This document shows, piece by piece, positions 19,142 to 28,962 of a DNA stretch of 54,325 nt. A program made the translations under genes and the position numbers. The stretch's first letter is position 1. Each line of letters starts with the position of its first letter. This stretch comes from [Mycobacterium] nativiensis. Lineage in GTDB: Bacteria > Actinomycetota > Actinomycetes > Mycobacteriales > Mycobacteriaceae. Location: contig NZ_CP083986.1 of assembly GCF_020172685.1 (NCBI RefSeq), forward strand, positions 1,833,444 to 1,887,768. The letters are read 5' to 3'. The notes under the pieces were generated by a model. The model saw only the letters and a list, made by a program, of their open reading frames with translations, was not told the origin of the DNA and ran no database searches.

Positions 19142-22100
19142 CCGAGACCGTATCTCAACGCAGCACTGCGCCCGCTGCGGCGATCGAGGACGTGCTGGCA
19201 CTGTCCCCGCTGCAAGAGGGACTGTTCTCGCTGGCCAAACTCGTCGCCGAGGACCTGGGCGCTTCGGACGCGGTTGACGTCTACACCGTGCAGTTCGTCA
19301 TCGACATCGTCGGCGCCGTCGACGCCGGACTGCTGCGCCGCAGCGCCGAGGCCATGCTGGCCCGGCACGCCAACCTGCGGGCGTCGTTCTGGGATGTCGA
19401 CCTGCCGCACCCGGTGCAGATCGTGCCGGCGCAGGCCGACCTTCCGTGGCGGGAGATCGATGCGGCGCCAGACGAATTCGATGCGATCGCGCACACCGAA
19501 CGCACCACCAACTTCGACCTGGCCCGCGGACCGCTGCTGCGTTTCGTGCTGGTCCACTCGGCCCCCGACCGGTGCCGGCTGATCATCACTGTGCACCACC
19601 TGCTGCTCGACGGCTGGTCGATGGCGGTGTTCTTCGACGAGATGGTGGCGATCTACCGCGCCGGTGGTGTCGACCCGCTGCCCGCGCCGCGGCCCTACCG
19701 CGACTACATCGGCTGGCTGGCCACCCAGGACACCGAAGAAGCTGTCGCCGCCTGGCGCGAGTACCTGGCGCCGCTGAACGCTCCGACCATCCTGGCCGAC
19801 GGCGGACACGCCGAACTGGGGGGTGCCACCCCGAGCACCCACGAGGTAGCCCTGGATCGCGACGACACCACTCGGCTGGCCGAGTGGGCCCGCCGGCACG
19901 GCCTGACGCTGAACACCGTCCTGCAGTTCGCCTGGGCGGTGCTGCTGAGCCGGCTCACCGACCGCCGGGAGGTGGCGTTCGGAGCGGTGGTGTCGGGCCG
20001 GCCCCAACAACTCGTCGGCGTCGAGTCCATGGTCGGACTGTTCATCAACACCGTTCCGGTGATCGCGTCCACCCCGCCCGGTGCCGAGGTGATCGCGACC
20101 TGTCAAGCGCTGCAACGTGACACCGCCACCATGCGCGACCTGGGCTATGTGAGCCTGGCGACGGTGCAACGCGCCGCCGGCAACACACTGTTCGACACCC
20201 TGCTGGTTTTCGAGAACGTGCCGGTCGGTTCGGCGACCGCCGGGGTGACCACGCCCGACGGGGTGCGGTTCATCCCGGTCACCGTGGAAAGCCTGACCCA
20301 CTACCCGCTCACCGTGGTCAGCTACCCGCCCCGCGACGGCCGGCTCACCGTGCTGCTGGAGGCGCTGCCGGATGCGTTGGGGACGCTGTCGATCCCCGAC
20401 CTCGGGCAGCGACTGCTGCAGGTGCTGCGCCAACTGGTCGATCCGGCGCGCCGGCGCATCACAGACCTGGACGTGTTGCTGCCGGCCGAGCGAGCTCGCC
20501 ACGCCAAACCGGTGTCCGCTGCGGCCGCGGTATCGGTGCCCGAACTGTTCGCCGCCGCTGCCGCCGCCCACCCGGACAGCCCGGCGCTCACCGGTGAGGA
20601 CCGCACGCTGACCTACGCCGAGCTGGCCGCCGAGGTGGACCGGCTGGCCCGGGCCCTGGCCGGTCGCGGCGCCGGCCCCGAAGACCGGGTCGCGATCGCG
20701 CTGCCCCGCTCGCTGGATTCGGTGATCGCGATCCTGGCGGTACTGCAGGCCGGGGCGGCCTACGTCCCGATCGACATCAGCCTGCCCGAGGCGCGCATCG
20801 AATCGATTCTGCGTCAGTCTGATCCGAGGCTGACCATCACCGCCGAACTGCTGGCCGAACTGCGGTTGTCCGATGCCGGGCAGCGTCCGACGCCGCGGGT
20901 GATTCGCCCCGACTCCGCCGCCTACGTCATCTTCACCTCGGGCTCCACCGGGGAACCCAAGGGCGTCATCGGTACGCATCGGGCACTGGCGTCGTATTTC
21001 GCCGACCATCAGCAACGTATGTACGCCCCGGCGGTGGCCCGGCTGGGCCGGAAACTGCGGGTGGCGCACGCCTGGTCGCTGAGCTTCGACGCCAGCTGGC
21101 AGCCGCTGGTCGGGTTGCTGGGCGGGCAGACCGTGCACCTGTTCTCCGCCGAGGAGATGCGCGACGCCGAGGCGATCATCGACGGCATCCGCCGGCATCG
21201 CCTGGACATGATCGACACCTCCCCGTCGATGTTCACCCAGCTGTTCGACGCCGGCCTGCTCGATTCCGCTGCCGCCCACCGGCTCACGGTGCTGGCCCTC
21301 GGAGGGGAGGCCATCGCACCGCACACCTGGCAGCGGCTGCGTGATGTGTCGGCGGCGTCGTCGGTCGCCATCCACAACTGCTACGGCCCCACCGAGACCA
21401 CCGTGGAGGCTGTCGTCGCCGACGTCGCCGAAACCGATGTGCCGGTGATCGGCGAAGCGGTGCGGGCCATGACCGCTCACGTGCTGGACACCGGACTTCA
21501 GGAGGTGCCCGACGGGGTTGCCGGTGAGCTGTACCTGGCCGGTGAGCAGGTCACCCGGGGCTATCAGGGCCGGGCCGGTGCGACCGCATCCCGCTATGTC
21601 GCCGACCCGTTTCGGGCCGGTGCCCGGATGTACCGGACCGGGGACCTGGTTCGGCGCCGCGCCGACGGCCGGCTGGTGTACCTGGGCCGCGCCGACGACC
21701 AGGTCAAGGTGCGCGGCTACCGGGTCGAGATCGCCGAAGTCGAGGCCGCGCTGGCCGCGGCCACCGGGGTGACCGCCGCCGCGGTCCTGCCGGTGCAGGG
21801 GCCCACCGGAACTCAACTGGCAGGATTCGTTGCCGGCGCACAGGCGGACGCCGCCCGGGTGCGCACTGAGGTCAGTGTCCGGCTGCCGTCCTATCTGATG
21901 CCGGCCCGCATCACCGTGGTGGAGTCGATGCCGTTGACCCCCAACGGGAAGCTGGATGCTGAAGCGCTGTTGGCGCTGGCCGGCCCGATCGGTGGTGGTG
22001 AGCTGGCGGACACCGACACCGAGCGGACACTCGTGGAGCTGCTGGCCGAGATCTTCGGGGGAACCACTCCTGGTGTCGAGACCGATCTGCGGGACCTGGG

Positions 22101-23526
22101 CCTGGACAGCATCGTCGCACTCTCGGTGGTGCGGGCAGCGCGACGGCGCGGACTGCCGCTGCGCCCTCGAACCGTGCTGACCTGCAATACCATTCGGGAT
22201 CTGGCCGCTGCTCTCGATGCCGAGATCGCGCAAGCCGCTCAAGCAGTCGAGGACACCCAGTCCGGCGCGGACGACGGGCCGTTCCCGCTGCTGCCGGCCG
22301 GCCGCTGGCTCTACCAGCACGGCGACCCGCGCCGGCTCGGCCAGGTGGAGGCGGTTCGCCTGCCCTCCGACACCGACCCGGAACGACTGCGGGCGGCGCT
22401 GGCCGCGATCGTCGCTGCGCACCCGATCCTGCACACCCGACTCGACCCGGCCGCGCTGACGCTGCACCCGATCGAACCGACCGACATTCTCACCGAGATC
22501 GGCGTCGACGCCGATGATCTGGCGACCGTCACCGAACACGGCACCCGGCTGCTGGACAGCCTCGATCCGCAGGATGGTGCACTGCTGCGCGCGATATGGC
22601 TGCGCCCGCCCACCGGGGGCGGAGTGCTGCTACTCGGTGGCCACGTGCTGGCACTGGACCCGGTGTCCTGGCAGGTGCTGCTCGGTGAGTTGGATGCCGC
22701 GCTGGACGGGGCGGACCCGCTGCCGGAGCGCAGCGGCTACCGGCGGTGGGCGGCCGCACTGACCGCCCGCGCGGAAACCCTGGACACCGTGGATTTCTGG
22801 GCCGGCCAACTGGCCGGCGAGGACCCGCACCTGGGAGCGCGGCGGGTTCGTCCGGACAGCGACCGGGCGGGCGACCTCACGGTGGCGATGGCCGTCGCCG
22901 CCCCCGAACTCACCGCCGCCCTGTCGGCATCGGCGGTGCCGCTGCACGATCTGCTGGTGGCCGCGACCGCGCGGATGGTCATGGCCTGGCGCGCCCGGCG
23001 CGGTCAGGTCGGCCCGGCACCGCTGCTGGCGCTGGAGACCCACGGGCGGGCCGAAGATGTCGTCACCGGCGTCGACACCTCTGACATCACCGGGCTGCTG
23101 ACCGCGATCTACCCGTTGCGGGTGGACCAGGCCGATCCGGCGGGCGTTGCCCGCGCACTCGAGCAGATCCCCGGTGCCGGAATCGATTACGGCCTACTGG
23201 CCTACCTGCGAGCCGACACCGCCGACCGGCTGGCCGGCTATCCCGGTCCGCAGCTACTGCTGAACTATCTGGGCCGCGTCGACCGGGCCGGCGGTGGGAC
23301 CGCGCTGGCACCCGATCTGATCGCCGGACTGCCGTCGGTACCCGAACCCGGCCAGGCGGTGCGTCACGAGCTGAGCATCTTCGCCGCGGTCGCCGACCTG
23401 GGGCAGGGGCCGGCGTTGCTGACCCAGTGGCGCACGCTGCCCGACATCCTCGGCGATGCCGACGTCACCGAGTTGCAAGGGCTTTTCGCCGATAGCCTGA
23501 CCGAGCTGGTGGAGGAGCTGCGATGA
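19138..23526 (+). CDS. mbtF: Peptide synthetase MbtF (C-A-PCP plus degenerate C-like domain)
   Basis: Mycobactin synthetase expected to add the terminal lysine that is later cyclised. Domains: condensation (HHLLLDGW, His153-His154), adenylation ([11 protein letters not shown] from 599, [16 protein letters not shown]), carrier (LGLDSI, Ser991), then a C-terminal condensation/epimerisation-like region (about 1040-1460). In that last region the HHxxxD motif reads HVLALD, keeping His1169 but replacing the second, catalytic His with Val1170. Adenylation pocket by eye: D-A-Q-D-A-G-C-V-E, with acidic residues that would suit a basic side chain. The GTG at 19138, in a GTGA overlap with the mbtE stop and behind GGGGCG, fits the style of the operon; an ATG at 19123 is the alternative. 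Length 1,462 is close to the M. tuberculosis protein. Confidence 0.93.
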   Translation: MTETVSQRSTAPAAAIEDVLALSPLQEGLFSLAKLVAEDLGASDAVDVYTVQFVIDIVGAVDAGLLRRSAEAMLARHANLRASFWDVDLPHPVQIVPAQADLPWREIDAAPDEFDAIAHTERTTNFDLARGPLLRFVLVHSAPDRCRLIITVHHLLLDGWSMAVFFDEMVAIYRAGGVDPLPAPRPYRDYIGWLATQDTEEAVAAWREYLAPLNAPTILADGGHAELGGATPSTHEVALDRDDTTRLAEWARRHGLTLNTVLQFAWAVLLSRLTDRREVAFGAVVSGRPQQLVGVESMVGLFINTVPVIASTPPGAEVIATCQALQRDTATMRDLGYVSLATVQRAAGNTLFDTLLVFENVPVGSATAGVTTPDGVRFIPVTVESLTHYPLTVVSYPPRDGRLTVLLEALPDALGTLSIPDLGQRLLQVLRQLVDPARRRITDLDVLLPAERARHAKPVSAAAAVSVPELFAAAAAAHPDSPALTGEDRTLTYAELAAEVDRLARALAGRGAGPEDRVAIALPRSLDSVIAILAVLQAGAAYVPIDISLPEARIESILRQSDPRLTITAELLAELRLSDAGQRPTPRVIRPDSAAYVIFTSGSTGEPKGVIGTHRALASYFADHQQRMYAPAVARLGRKLRVAHAWSLSFDASWQPLVGLLGGQTVHLFSAEEMRDAEAIIDGIRRHRLDMIDTSPSMFTQLFDAGLLDSAAAHRLTVLALGGEAIAPHTWQRLRDVSAASSVAIHNCYGPTETTVEAVVADVAETDVPVIGEAVRAMTAHVLDTGLQEVPDGVAGELYLAGEQVTRGYQGRAGATASRYVADPFRAGARMYRTGDLVRRRADGRLVYLGRADDQVKVRGYRVEIAEVEAALAAATGVTAAAVLPVQGPTGTQLAGFVAGAQADAARVRTEVSVRLPSYLMPARITVVESMPLTPNGKLDAEALLALAGPIGGGELADTDTERTLVELLAEIFGGTTPGVETDLRDLGLDSIVALSVVRAARRRGLPLRPRTVLTCNTIRDLAAALDAEIAQAAQAVEDTQSGADDGPFPLLPAGRWLYQHGDPRRLGQVEAVRLPSDTDPERLRAALAAIVAAHPILHTRLDPAALTLHPIEPTDILTEIGVDADDLATVTEHGTRLLDSLDPQDGALLRAIWLRPPTGGGVLLLGGHVLALDPVSWQVLLGELDAALDGADPLPERSGYRRWAAALTARAETLDTVDFWAGQLAGEDPHLGARRVRPDSDRAGDLTVAMAVAAPELTAALSASAVPLHDLLVAATARMVMAWRARRGQVGPAPLLALETHGRAEDVVTGVDTSDITGLLTAIYPLRVDQADPAGVARALEQIPGAGIDYGLLAYLRADTADRLAGYPGPQLLLNYLGRVDRAGGGTALAPDLIAGLPSVPEPGQAVRHELSIFAAVADLGQGPALLTQWRTLPDILGDADVTELQGLFADSLTELVEELR

Positions 23527-24842
23527 GCACATTGGCGGTGGTGGGAGCGGGCGCCAAGGCGGTCGCGGTGGCGGCCAAAGCCGCGGTGCTGCGTGAGATG
23601 GGCGTCGAGGCACCCGAGGTCGTCGCGGTCGAGCGCACCGAGGTGGCCGCCAACTGGCGGGCGACCGGTGGCTGGACCGACGGCGCGCACCGGCTGGGCA
23701 CCAGCCCGGAGAAGGATGTCGGCTTCCCGTACCGCTCGGCGCTGGTGGCCGGCCGCAACGCCGAGGTCGACGAGCGGATGACCCGCTACAGCTGGCAGTC
23801 CTACCTGATCGCCACCGGTCAGTTCGCCGAGTGGGTGGACCGGGGCCGGCCGGCGCCCACCCACCTGCGGTGGAGCCAGTACCTGCGCTGGGTCGCCGAC
23901 GCGGTCCAGCTGAGGGTGATCCCCGGCGAGGTGGACCGACTGGCGGTCGACGGTGCCGGCTGGGCGCTGCATACCCGGGAGACCGAGGTGACCGCCGACG
24001 CGGTGATGATCACCGGTCCGGGCCAGGCCGAGAAGTCGATCCTGCCCGGCAACCCGCTGGTGCTGTCCATCGCCCAGTTCTGGCACCTGGCCGCCGCCGA
24101 CCGGATCAGCGCCGAACGCGTCGCGGTGATCGGCGGCGGCGAGACCGCCGCTTCGATGCTCAATGAACTGTTCCGGCATCGGGTTTCGACGATCACGGTG
24201 ATATCTCCGCAGGTCACCCTGTTCACCCGGGGGGAGGGCTTCTTCGAGAACACCTTGTTCTCCGACCCGACCGACTGGACCGCACTGACCCTGGCCGAGC
24301 GGCGAGATGCGCTGGCCCGCACCGATCGCGGGGTGTTCTCGGCGCGCGTACAGGACGCACTGCTGGCCGACGACCGGATCCGGCACCTGCGGGGCAGGGT
24401 GGCGCACGCCGTGGCCCGTGACGGCCGAATCCGGTTGACGCTGAGCACCAACCGCGGCGGCGAGAACTTCGAGACGGTGCATGGTTTCGACCTGGTCATC
24501 GATGGTTCCGGGGCTGACGCGTTGTGGTTCGTCTCGCTGTTCGGGCAGGACACCCTGGACCTGCTGGAGCTGGGCCTGGGCGGGCCGCTGTCCGGGGACC
24601 GGCTGGCCGAGGCGATCGGCCATGATCTGGCCGTCACAGGTGTGGCCCCGAAACTGTTCCTGCCCAACCTGGCCGGGCTCACTCAGGGCCCGGGCTTTCC
24701 CAACCTGAGCTGCCTGGGATTGCTGTCCGATCGGATCCTGGGCACCCACATCTCGGCGAGCAGACGTGTAGGCCCCCTTTCGGCGCCGGCTGAGGGGGCT
24801 TTCGCGTCTGTTCGCGGTCAAGATAACGAGGAGAACCGATGA
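23523..24842 (+). CDS. mbtG: Lysine N6-hydroxylase MbtG
   Basis: Flavin- and NADPH-dependent monooxygenase that hydroxylates lysine side chains to form the iron-binding hydroxamates. The 439 residues show the FAD site VVGAGAKA near the N-terminus, [14 protein letters not shown], the NADPH site VIGGGETA (about 202-209), and the late motif [14 protein letters not shown]. The start is an ATGA overlap with mbtF; the end is an ATGA overlap with mbtH. The last 25-30 residues are encoded by a strong palindrome (24756-24816) that looks inserted, so the tail is probably not functional. Confidence 0.94.
   Translation: MSTLAVVGAGAKAVAVAAKAAVLREMGVEAPEVVAVERTEVAANWRATGGWTDGAHRLGTSPEKDVGFPYRSALVAGRNAEVDERMTRYSWQSYLIATGQFAEWVDRGRPAPTHLRWSQYLRWVADAVQLRVIPGEVDRLAVDGAGWALHTRETEVTADAVMITGPGQAEKSILPGNPLVLSIAQFWHLAAADRISAERVAVIGGGETAASMLNELFRHRVSTITVISPQVTLFTRGEGFFENTLFSDPTDWTALTLAERRDALARTDRGVFSARVQDALLADDRIRHLRGRVAHAVARDGRIRLTLSTNRGGENFETVHGFDLVIDGSGADALWFVSLFGQDTLDLLELGLGGPLSGDRLAEAIGHDLAVTGVAPKLFLPNLAGLTQGPGFPNLSCLGLLSDRILGTHISASRRVGPLSAPAEGAFASVRGQDNEENR
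24756..24816. repeat. Long GC-rich palindrome inside the 3' end of mbtG
   Basis: GCGAGCAGACG at 24756 pairs with CGTCTGTTCGC ending at 24815, and inside it GCCCCCTTT (24772-24780) pairs loosely with GAGGGGGCT (24792-24800) around a CGGCGCCGG loop. The imperfect stem is about 25 bp long. The outer arms and the C-run/G-run core resemble a hairpin often seen at mycobacterial gene ends, though that is recalled, not searched. It stays in frame with mbtG and lies 23 bp before mbtH, so it may lower read-through into mbtH. Confidence 0.7.
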
Positions 24843-25069
24843 GCAACAACCCCTTTGACGATGAAAACGGCAGCTTCCTTGTCCTGGTCAACGACGAGGA
24901 CCAGTACAGCCTGTGGCCGACGTTCGCCGATGTTCCCGCCGGGTGGCGAGTGGTCTACGGAGGTGAACAGGGCGCCGCTCGAGCGGCCTGTTTGGAGTAC
25001 GTCGAACAGCATTGGAACGACCTGCGGCCCAAGAGTCTTCGTGATGCCATGGCGGCCGAACGCGGGTAG
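24839..25069 (+). CDS. mbtH: MbtH, adenylation-domain activator
   Basis: Small MbtH-like protein that binds and activates adenylation domains, here those of MbtB, MbtE and MbtF. The 76 residues carry the family pattern [19 protein letters not shown] and WNDLRPKSL with the conserved tryptophans. The ATG overlaps the mbtG stop, and GAGGAG (24828-24833) is a good ribosome site. It is the last mycobactin gene of the operon. Confidence 0.95.
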   Translation: MSNNPFDDENGSFLVLVNDEDQYSLWPTFADVPAGWRVVYGGEQGAARAACLEYVEQHWNDLRPKSLRDAMAAERG

Positions 25070-25105
25070 CCTTGCCGCGGTAACCGTGCATTGGAGGGGT
25101 GAAAC

Positions 25106-25633
25106 GTGACAGGAAGACTTCTACTCACCGGCGCCGCGGCGCTGGCCGTGATCGGGGTGGCATCCGCAGGCCTGGCATCGGCCGAACCGGCCGCACCCCA
25201 GGACGTCGTTGCCGGCGTGCCGATACCGCTCGAGCCGGCTCCACCGGCTCCCGCACCCGAGCCGCCGCCGGCGCCGTCCGGTGCGCCGCTGCCGTCCACC
25301 GGTGAGGTATCGGGCCTGCTCACCAGGCTCAGCGATGCCGGTATCGGGTACAAGGAAAAGGGCGACCTGGTCGAGAACGGCATCACCGCGGAAGAGGGCC
25401 ATGGGCTGGACCACGAGCTGCGCAAGGCCTACCGCGATGGTGAGTTGCCCTACAACTTCGACGTTCTCAACGTCGTGCCGACCGGTGCGGGCCAGGCCCT
25501 GTCCAACGTGACCATCACCGGCCCCAAGATGCCCGCGCCGAAGACCGTGCCGCTCAAGCTCGTCGACCAGGGCAGCTGGGTGCTGTCGCACGACTCGGCG
25601 ACGGAGCTGATGCAGGTCCTCGCCCAGGGCTAG
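25106..25633 (+). CDS. cfp2: MTB12/CFP2-family secreted antigen
   Basis: A 175-residue exported protein of the low-molecular-weight antigen MTB12 family; its cellular role is unknown. It has a signal peptide (about 1-26, cleavage likely after ASA), a Pro/Ala-rich linker (about 40-66), and a compact domain (about 67-175) with PTGAGQALSNVTITGPKM and LVDQGSWVLSHDSA. In M. tuberculosis this gene also follows mbtH, so position supports identity. The GTG at 25106 follows GGAGGGG. It converges with the kinase gene: both stop codons share the CTAG at 25630-25633. Confidence 0.88.
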   Translation: MTGRLLLTGAAALAVIGVASAGLASAEPAAPQDVVAGVPIPLEPAPPAPAPEPPPAPSGAPLPSTGEVSGLLTRLSDAGIGYKEKGDLVENGITAEEGHGLDHELRKAYRDGELPYNFDVLNVVPTGAGQALSNVTITGPKMPAPKTVPLKLVDQGSWVLSHDSATELMQVLAQG

Positions 25634-27174
25634 CGGCTGAGGCGGGCGAACATGCCCTTCTGCGCCTTGTAGAGCCCGGGGAACTCGGCGAACAACCGGT
25701 TGTAGACCTCGCGGTTGGCGGCGACGGGCTCGAAAACGCCGTCGAGCGGGATCAGATCCCGCAACTCGTCACGATCCAACTCGCCCATACCGATGCCTGC
25801 GAACAGTGCCGCGCCGCGCAGCTGGGCGTTCAACGGGTCGGCCACCCGTTCGCAGGTGCGGCCGGTGACATCGGCGATGATCTGGCACCACAGATCCGAG
25901 CGTGCCCCGCCGCCGACGATCCGGATCGCTCCGGTGTTGTCGCAGAACCGGTTCACGCACTCGAGCAGCCAGCGGCTGTTGTAGGCGACGCCCTCGAGCA
26001 CCGCGCGCACCAGATCGGCGCGGGTGGTGTCCAGCGACAGATTGTGGAAGCCACCGCGCGCGTTGCGATCGTCGATGGGGGAGTGCTCGCCCTTGAGCCA
26101 AGGGGTGAAGATCACCCCGTTGGAACCGGCGGGCGCACCGGCGGCCAGGGCGGTCAGGGCGTCGTAGTCCAAGTCCTCGAAGACGGTGTCGCGCAACCAT
26201 TGCAGTGCGCGGCCTGCGGTGTCCTGGTTGTTGACCAGTAGGTAGGACGACGGGTCGAGGCCGGGCACGGTGGCGAGCTGGTGGAACACGTCGGTCTTCT
26301 TGAACGCCACCGGACAGCCGATCCACCCCGTGGTGCTGATGGTCAGGTGCAGCTCACCCGGTCGCACCGCACCCGAACCCACCGCCGCGCTGTGCAGGTC
26401 CGGGGTGCCGGTAACCACCTGTGCCGCAGGAGAAATACCCAACTCGGCGGCGACCTCAGGCGCCACGGTGGAGATGATCGAGCCGGTCGGCACCAGCGGC
26501 GGCAGCTTCGAGCGGGCGACACCGGCCTGGCGCACCAGGACGTCGTCGTAGTCGAGCACCGCCAGATTGCGGTTGTCGGTGAGCCAGGCGCCCATCATCG
26601 ACGCCCGAGACGCCGCGGCGCGTCCGGTGAAACACATGCTCAGATAGTCGACGGGCTCCATGAACCAGCTGGCCGCGTCGAAAACGGCCCGGTCGCCCTG
26701 CTGTAGGTGCAGCATGTGGCCGACCGGGTCATCGCCACTGGCGCTCGGGATCCCGCCATTGCGACGGATCCAACTGAGCAACGCCCGAGGGCGATAGCCC
26801 TGCAACCATCCACCGATCGCCTTGCGGCTGTGGGGCGCCCCGCGGGTGTCCATCCACATCACGCACGGCCCCACCGGACGTCCGGCGGCGTCGACGGGCA
26901 CGGTGCTGGCCCACTGCCCGGTGATCGACACCCCGGCCACCTGCTCGCCGCGCACACCGCTTTCGGCCAGCCCGCGCCGGGTGGTGTCGCGGATGATCGC
27001 CCACCACAGACCGGCGTCCTGAGTGGCCTCTCCGCCCGGCCCGTAGTGGGTCGGCACCGAGATGAGGTCGGACCACAGCACGGTGCCGTCCAACGACACG
27101 AACCCCACCTTGGGGCCGCCGGTGCCGAGGTCGACGGCCAGAACAACGGCGTCGACGCGATCCGGGTGCGTCAT
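25630..27174 (-). CDS. FGGY-family carbohydrate kinase
   Basis: A 514-residue ATP-dependent kinase of the FGGY/xylulokinase family. It shows the N-terminal phosphate loop LAVDLGTGGPKVG, SITGQWAS, the acceptor-site segment MWMDTRGAPHSRK, the second nucleotide loop GTPDLHSAAVGSGAV, and the adenosine motif IVGGGARSDLWCQII near the C-terminus. The substrate is normally a sugar or polyol, but it cannot be read from sequence. The ATG at 27174 overlaps the stop of the upstream lyase-like gene (ATGA), so the two form one operon and may act in one pathway. The frame continues to 27708, but that part is a shadow of the upstream gene. Confidence 0.9.
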   Translation of the reverse strand: MTHPDRVDAVVLAVDLGTGGPKVGFVSLDGTVLWSDLISVPTHYGPGGEATQDAGLWWAIIRDTTRRGLAESGVRGEQVAGVSITGQWASTVPVDAAGRPVGPCVMWMDTRGAPHSRKAIGGWLQGYRPRALLSWIRRNGGIPSASGDDPVGHMLHLQQGDRAVFDAASWFMEPVDYLSMCFTGRAAASRASMMGAWLTDNRNLAVLDYDDVLVRQAGVARSKLPPLVPTGSIISTVAPEVAAELGISPAAQVVTGTPDLHSAAVGSGAVRPGELHLTISTTGWIGCPVAFKKTDVFHQLATVPGLDPSSYLLVNNQDTAGRALQWLRDTVFEDLDYDALTALAAGAPAGSNGVIFTPWLKGEHSPIDDRNARGGFHNLSLDTTRADLVRAVLEGVAYNSRWLLECVNRFCDNTGAIRIVGGGARSDLWCQIIADVTGRTCERVADPLNAQLRGAALFAGIGMGELDRDELRDLIPLDGVFEPVAANREVYNRLFAEFPGLYKAQKGMFARLSR

Positions 27175-28568
27175 GAAACGGGCGGCAGCGACTGCTGGGT
27201 GTCGAGCATCTGCTCCATGAACGTCTCGATGAACTGGGCTGCCTCGTCGGTCATTCCGCCCGGGATACCGCCGTAGATCGCGGCACTGATCGGCGCCTCG
27301 CCGGCGGCGGTCTTCTTCTTGGCGTACTCGACCGCGTCGTCGAGGTCGGCGGCGAACGCCTCCGCCACGCCGGGCTGGGTCTGCGGCCGGGTGACGGCCA
27401 TGTGGATGGCGTTGGGGTACTGCTGGCCGTTGAAGCGCCAGCCCTTGGGCTTCATCGCGTCGGCGACGTGGTAGATGTCGAACTCGTCGGAGCGGAAGCT
27501 GAAGCAGAACGTCGGTGAGCCCAGGATCGTCAGCTCGGGGTGGCTGCGCACGGCGTCCTGCATGGTGAATGCGGTCTCGAGGATCGCCTTGGCGTAGGCC
27601 CGGTAACCCTCCCGGCCCAGCTGCACCATCGACGCCCACGCGGCGGCGATCAGCCCGCCCGAACGGGAACCCTCGATTCCCGGCGAATGGTATTTGCCGC
27701 CGGACCATTCCGGCAGGTAGAAGTACTGCGCGTTCCGGTAGGCCTTGTCGCGGAACAGCAGTGTGGAGGCGCCCTTCAACGCGTAGCCGTACTTGTGGTT
27801 GTCCGCGGAGATGCTGGTGACACCGGGCACCCGGAAATCGAACAGCGGGACGTCATAACCCAGCTCCTGGGCGAACGGCAGCACGAACCCGCCCAGGCAG
27901 CCGTCGACGTGCAAGCCCACCCCGCGCTCGGAGGCCAACTGTCCCAACTCCGGGATCGGGTCGACGGTGCCGTAGCCGTAGTTGCACGCCGAGCCCATGA
28001 TCGCGATGGTGTTCTCGTCGATGTTGTTCGCCACCCAGTCGATGTCGACCTGTGTGGTCTGCGGATCGATCGGCGCCTTGCGAACTTCGATGCCGAACAG
28101 GTGACAGCCCTTGTTGAATGCCGGGTGGCCGGTCTCGGGCATGATGAAATTCGGCTTGGTGATACCCCGGTGCTTGGCGGCGTGCTCACGGTAGGCCAGC
28201 AGCGCATGAATGATGCTGCCGGTGCCACCGGTGGTGACCATGCCGACCGGCTCGGTGTCGGTGACCGCGTCGGCGTGCATCAGATCCAGCGCCATCGCGA
28301 TCACCTCGCCCTCGAATTTCGTTGCGGACGGGCAGATATCGCGCTGCAGCACATTCACGTGAGCGAATAGCCCGAACGCCTCATCGAGGAAGCGGTAGTG
28401 CTCGTGGTCGCCGCAGTACATGGTGCCCGACACCTTGCCGGTCTCCCAGGTGGGATCCTCGGCGGCGGCCATCTCACGCAGCTCTGCCAGCACCTCGTCG
28501 CGCGGCCGGCCCTTTTCGGGCAGCACCCGGTTGACGGTGTAACGGTCCGTGTAGGGGAAGTCGGACAT
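27171..28568 (-). CDS. PLP enzyme of the sphingosine-1-phosphate lyase family
   Basis: A 465-residue pyridoxal-phosphate enzyme of the group II decarboxylase fold, often labelled glutamate decarboxylase. Several blocks match eukaryotic sphingosine-1-phosphate lyase: SGTMYCGD, VTTGGTGSI, HVDGCLGGF, FDFRVPGVTSISADNHKYGYA (PLP lysine Lys259), KAYRNAQYF, GSRSGG, FDIYHVADAMKPKGW and AIYGG near the end. That lyase splits phosphorylated long-chain bases into a fatty aldehyde and phosphoethanolamine. Family membership is well supported by these blocks; the substrate is inference. It is transcribed away from eutB across a 394-bp gap and shares an ATGA overlap with the kinase. The ATG at 28568 gives MSDFPYTDRY. 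Confidence 0.85.
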   Translation of the reverse strand: MSDFPYTDRYTVNRVLPEKGRPRDEVLAELREMAAAEDPTWETGKVSGTMYCGDHEHYRFLDEAFGLFAHVNVLQRDICPSATKFEGEVIAMALDLMHADAVTDTEPVGMVTTGGTGSIIHALLAYREHAAKHRGITKPNFIMPETGHPAFNKGCHLFGIEVRKAPIDPQTTQVDIDWVANNIDENTIAIMGSACNYGYGTVDPIPELGQLASERGVGLHVDGCLGGFVLPFAQELGYDVPLFDFRVPGVTSISADNHKYGYALKGASTLLFRDKAYRNAQYFYLPEWSGGKYHSPGIEGSRSGGLIAAAWASMVQLGREGYRAYAKAILETAFTMQDAVRSHPELTILGSPTFCFSFRSDEFDIYHVADAMKPKGWRFNGQQYPNAIHMAVTRPQTQPGVAEAFAADLDDAVEYAKKKTAAGEAPISAAIYGGIPGGMTDEAAQFIETFMEQMLDTQQSLPPVS

Positions 28569-28653
28569 GGTGCTAGCAAACCCTCCATCTCGGGTGATTC
28601 CCCCAGGTTAGGTACCCGGAGGTTTTCGTGGTGCCGTTCGTGGTTTCCCAGTC

Positions 28654-28667
28654 ACGTGGTATCACGT
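28654..28667. promoter_or_regulatory. Perfect dyad ACGTG-N4-CACGT
   Basis: ACGTGGTATCACGT is a perfect 5-bp inverted repeat around GTAT, 86 bp upstream of the lyase-like gene. It has the size of a dimeric repressor operator. The cognate regulator is unknown. Confidence 0.4.
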
Positions 28668-28808
28668 CCGCGCCGATTCGCCTCACCCGAGTCCGCGCGT
28701 CAGCGAGACGGTGAGTTCACAGGCTCCAACATGTCCCGAACGCCAGCGGATGCCAATCCAGGCTCGCAAGAGGCGGTCGGGAATTCCAACACCAAAACAC
28801 TTCGGCAT

Positions 28809-28827
28809 TGACAAGAAAAAGTTGTCA
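28809..28827. promoter_or_regulatory. Perfect dyad TGACAA-N7-TTGTCA
   Basis: TGACAA, seven A/G bases, then TTGTCA: a perfect 6-bp inverted repeat that also contains a -35-like TTGACA (28808-28813). It lies about 140 bp before eutB. It could be the site of the LysR regulator encoded after eutC, but it lacks the T-N11-A form typical of LysR boxes. Confidence 0.4.
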
Positions 28828-28962
28828 GAGCAGGTCGGGAGCGGGAAGATGACGATGTCGCCGTGCCCGGGTATGTGACACTGGCACCGGCGGACACGAA
28901 CTCTTCGCCGGCTGCGATCACAACCGGGGCAGCGCGAATTCCGGCGGCGAACAGGGGTGGTG

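Larger units (their letters stand above)
28569..28962. other. Divergent intergenic region between the lyase-like gene and eutB
   Basis: No convincing gene is seen in these 394 bp. The region is less GC-rich than its surroundings. It holds two perfect dyads (28654-28667 and 28809-28827) and an IdeR-like half-site AGGTTAGG at 28605-28612. AGGGGTGG at 28953-28960 is the eutB ribosome site. I looked for a cobalamin riboswitch because EutBC needs B12 and did not find its conserved boxes. Confidence 0.6.

Noticed and set aside
18697..22539. 1,280-codon open frame opposite mbtE/mbtF
   Set aside because: Composition is that of a GC-rich shadow; no domain pattern is visible, and the plus strand encodes MbtE/MbtF.
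28569..28962. Cobalamin riboswitch before eutBC
   Set aside because: Expected from B12 dependence, but the conserved B12-box and core sequences are not found; a GACACTGG string alone is not enough.
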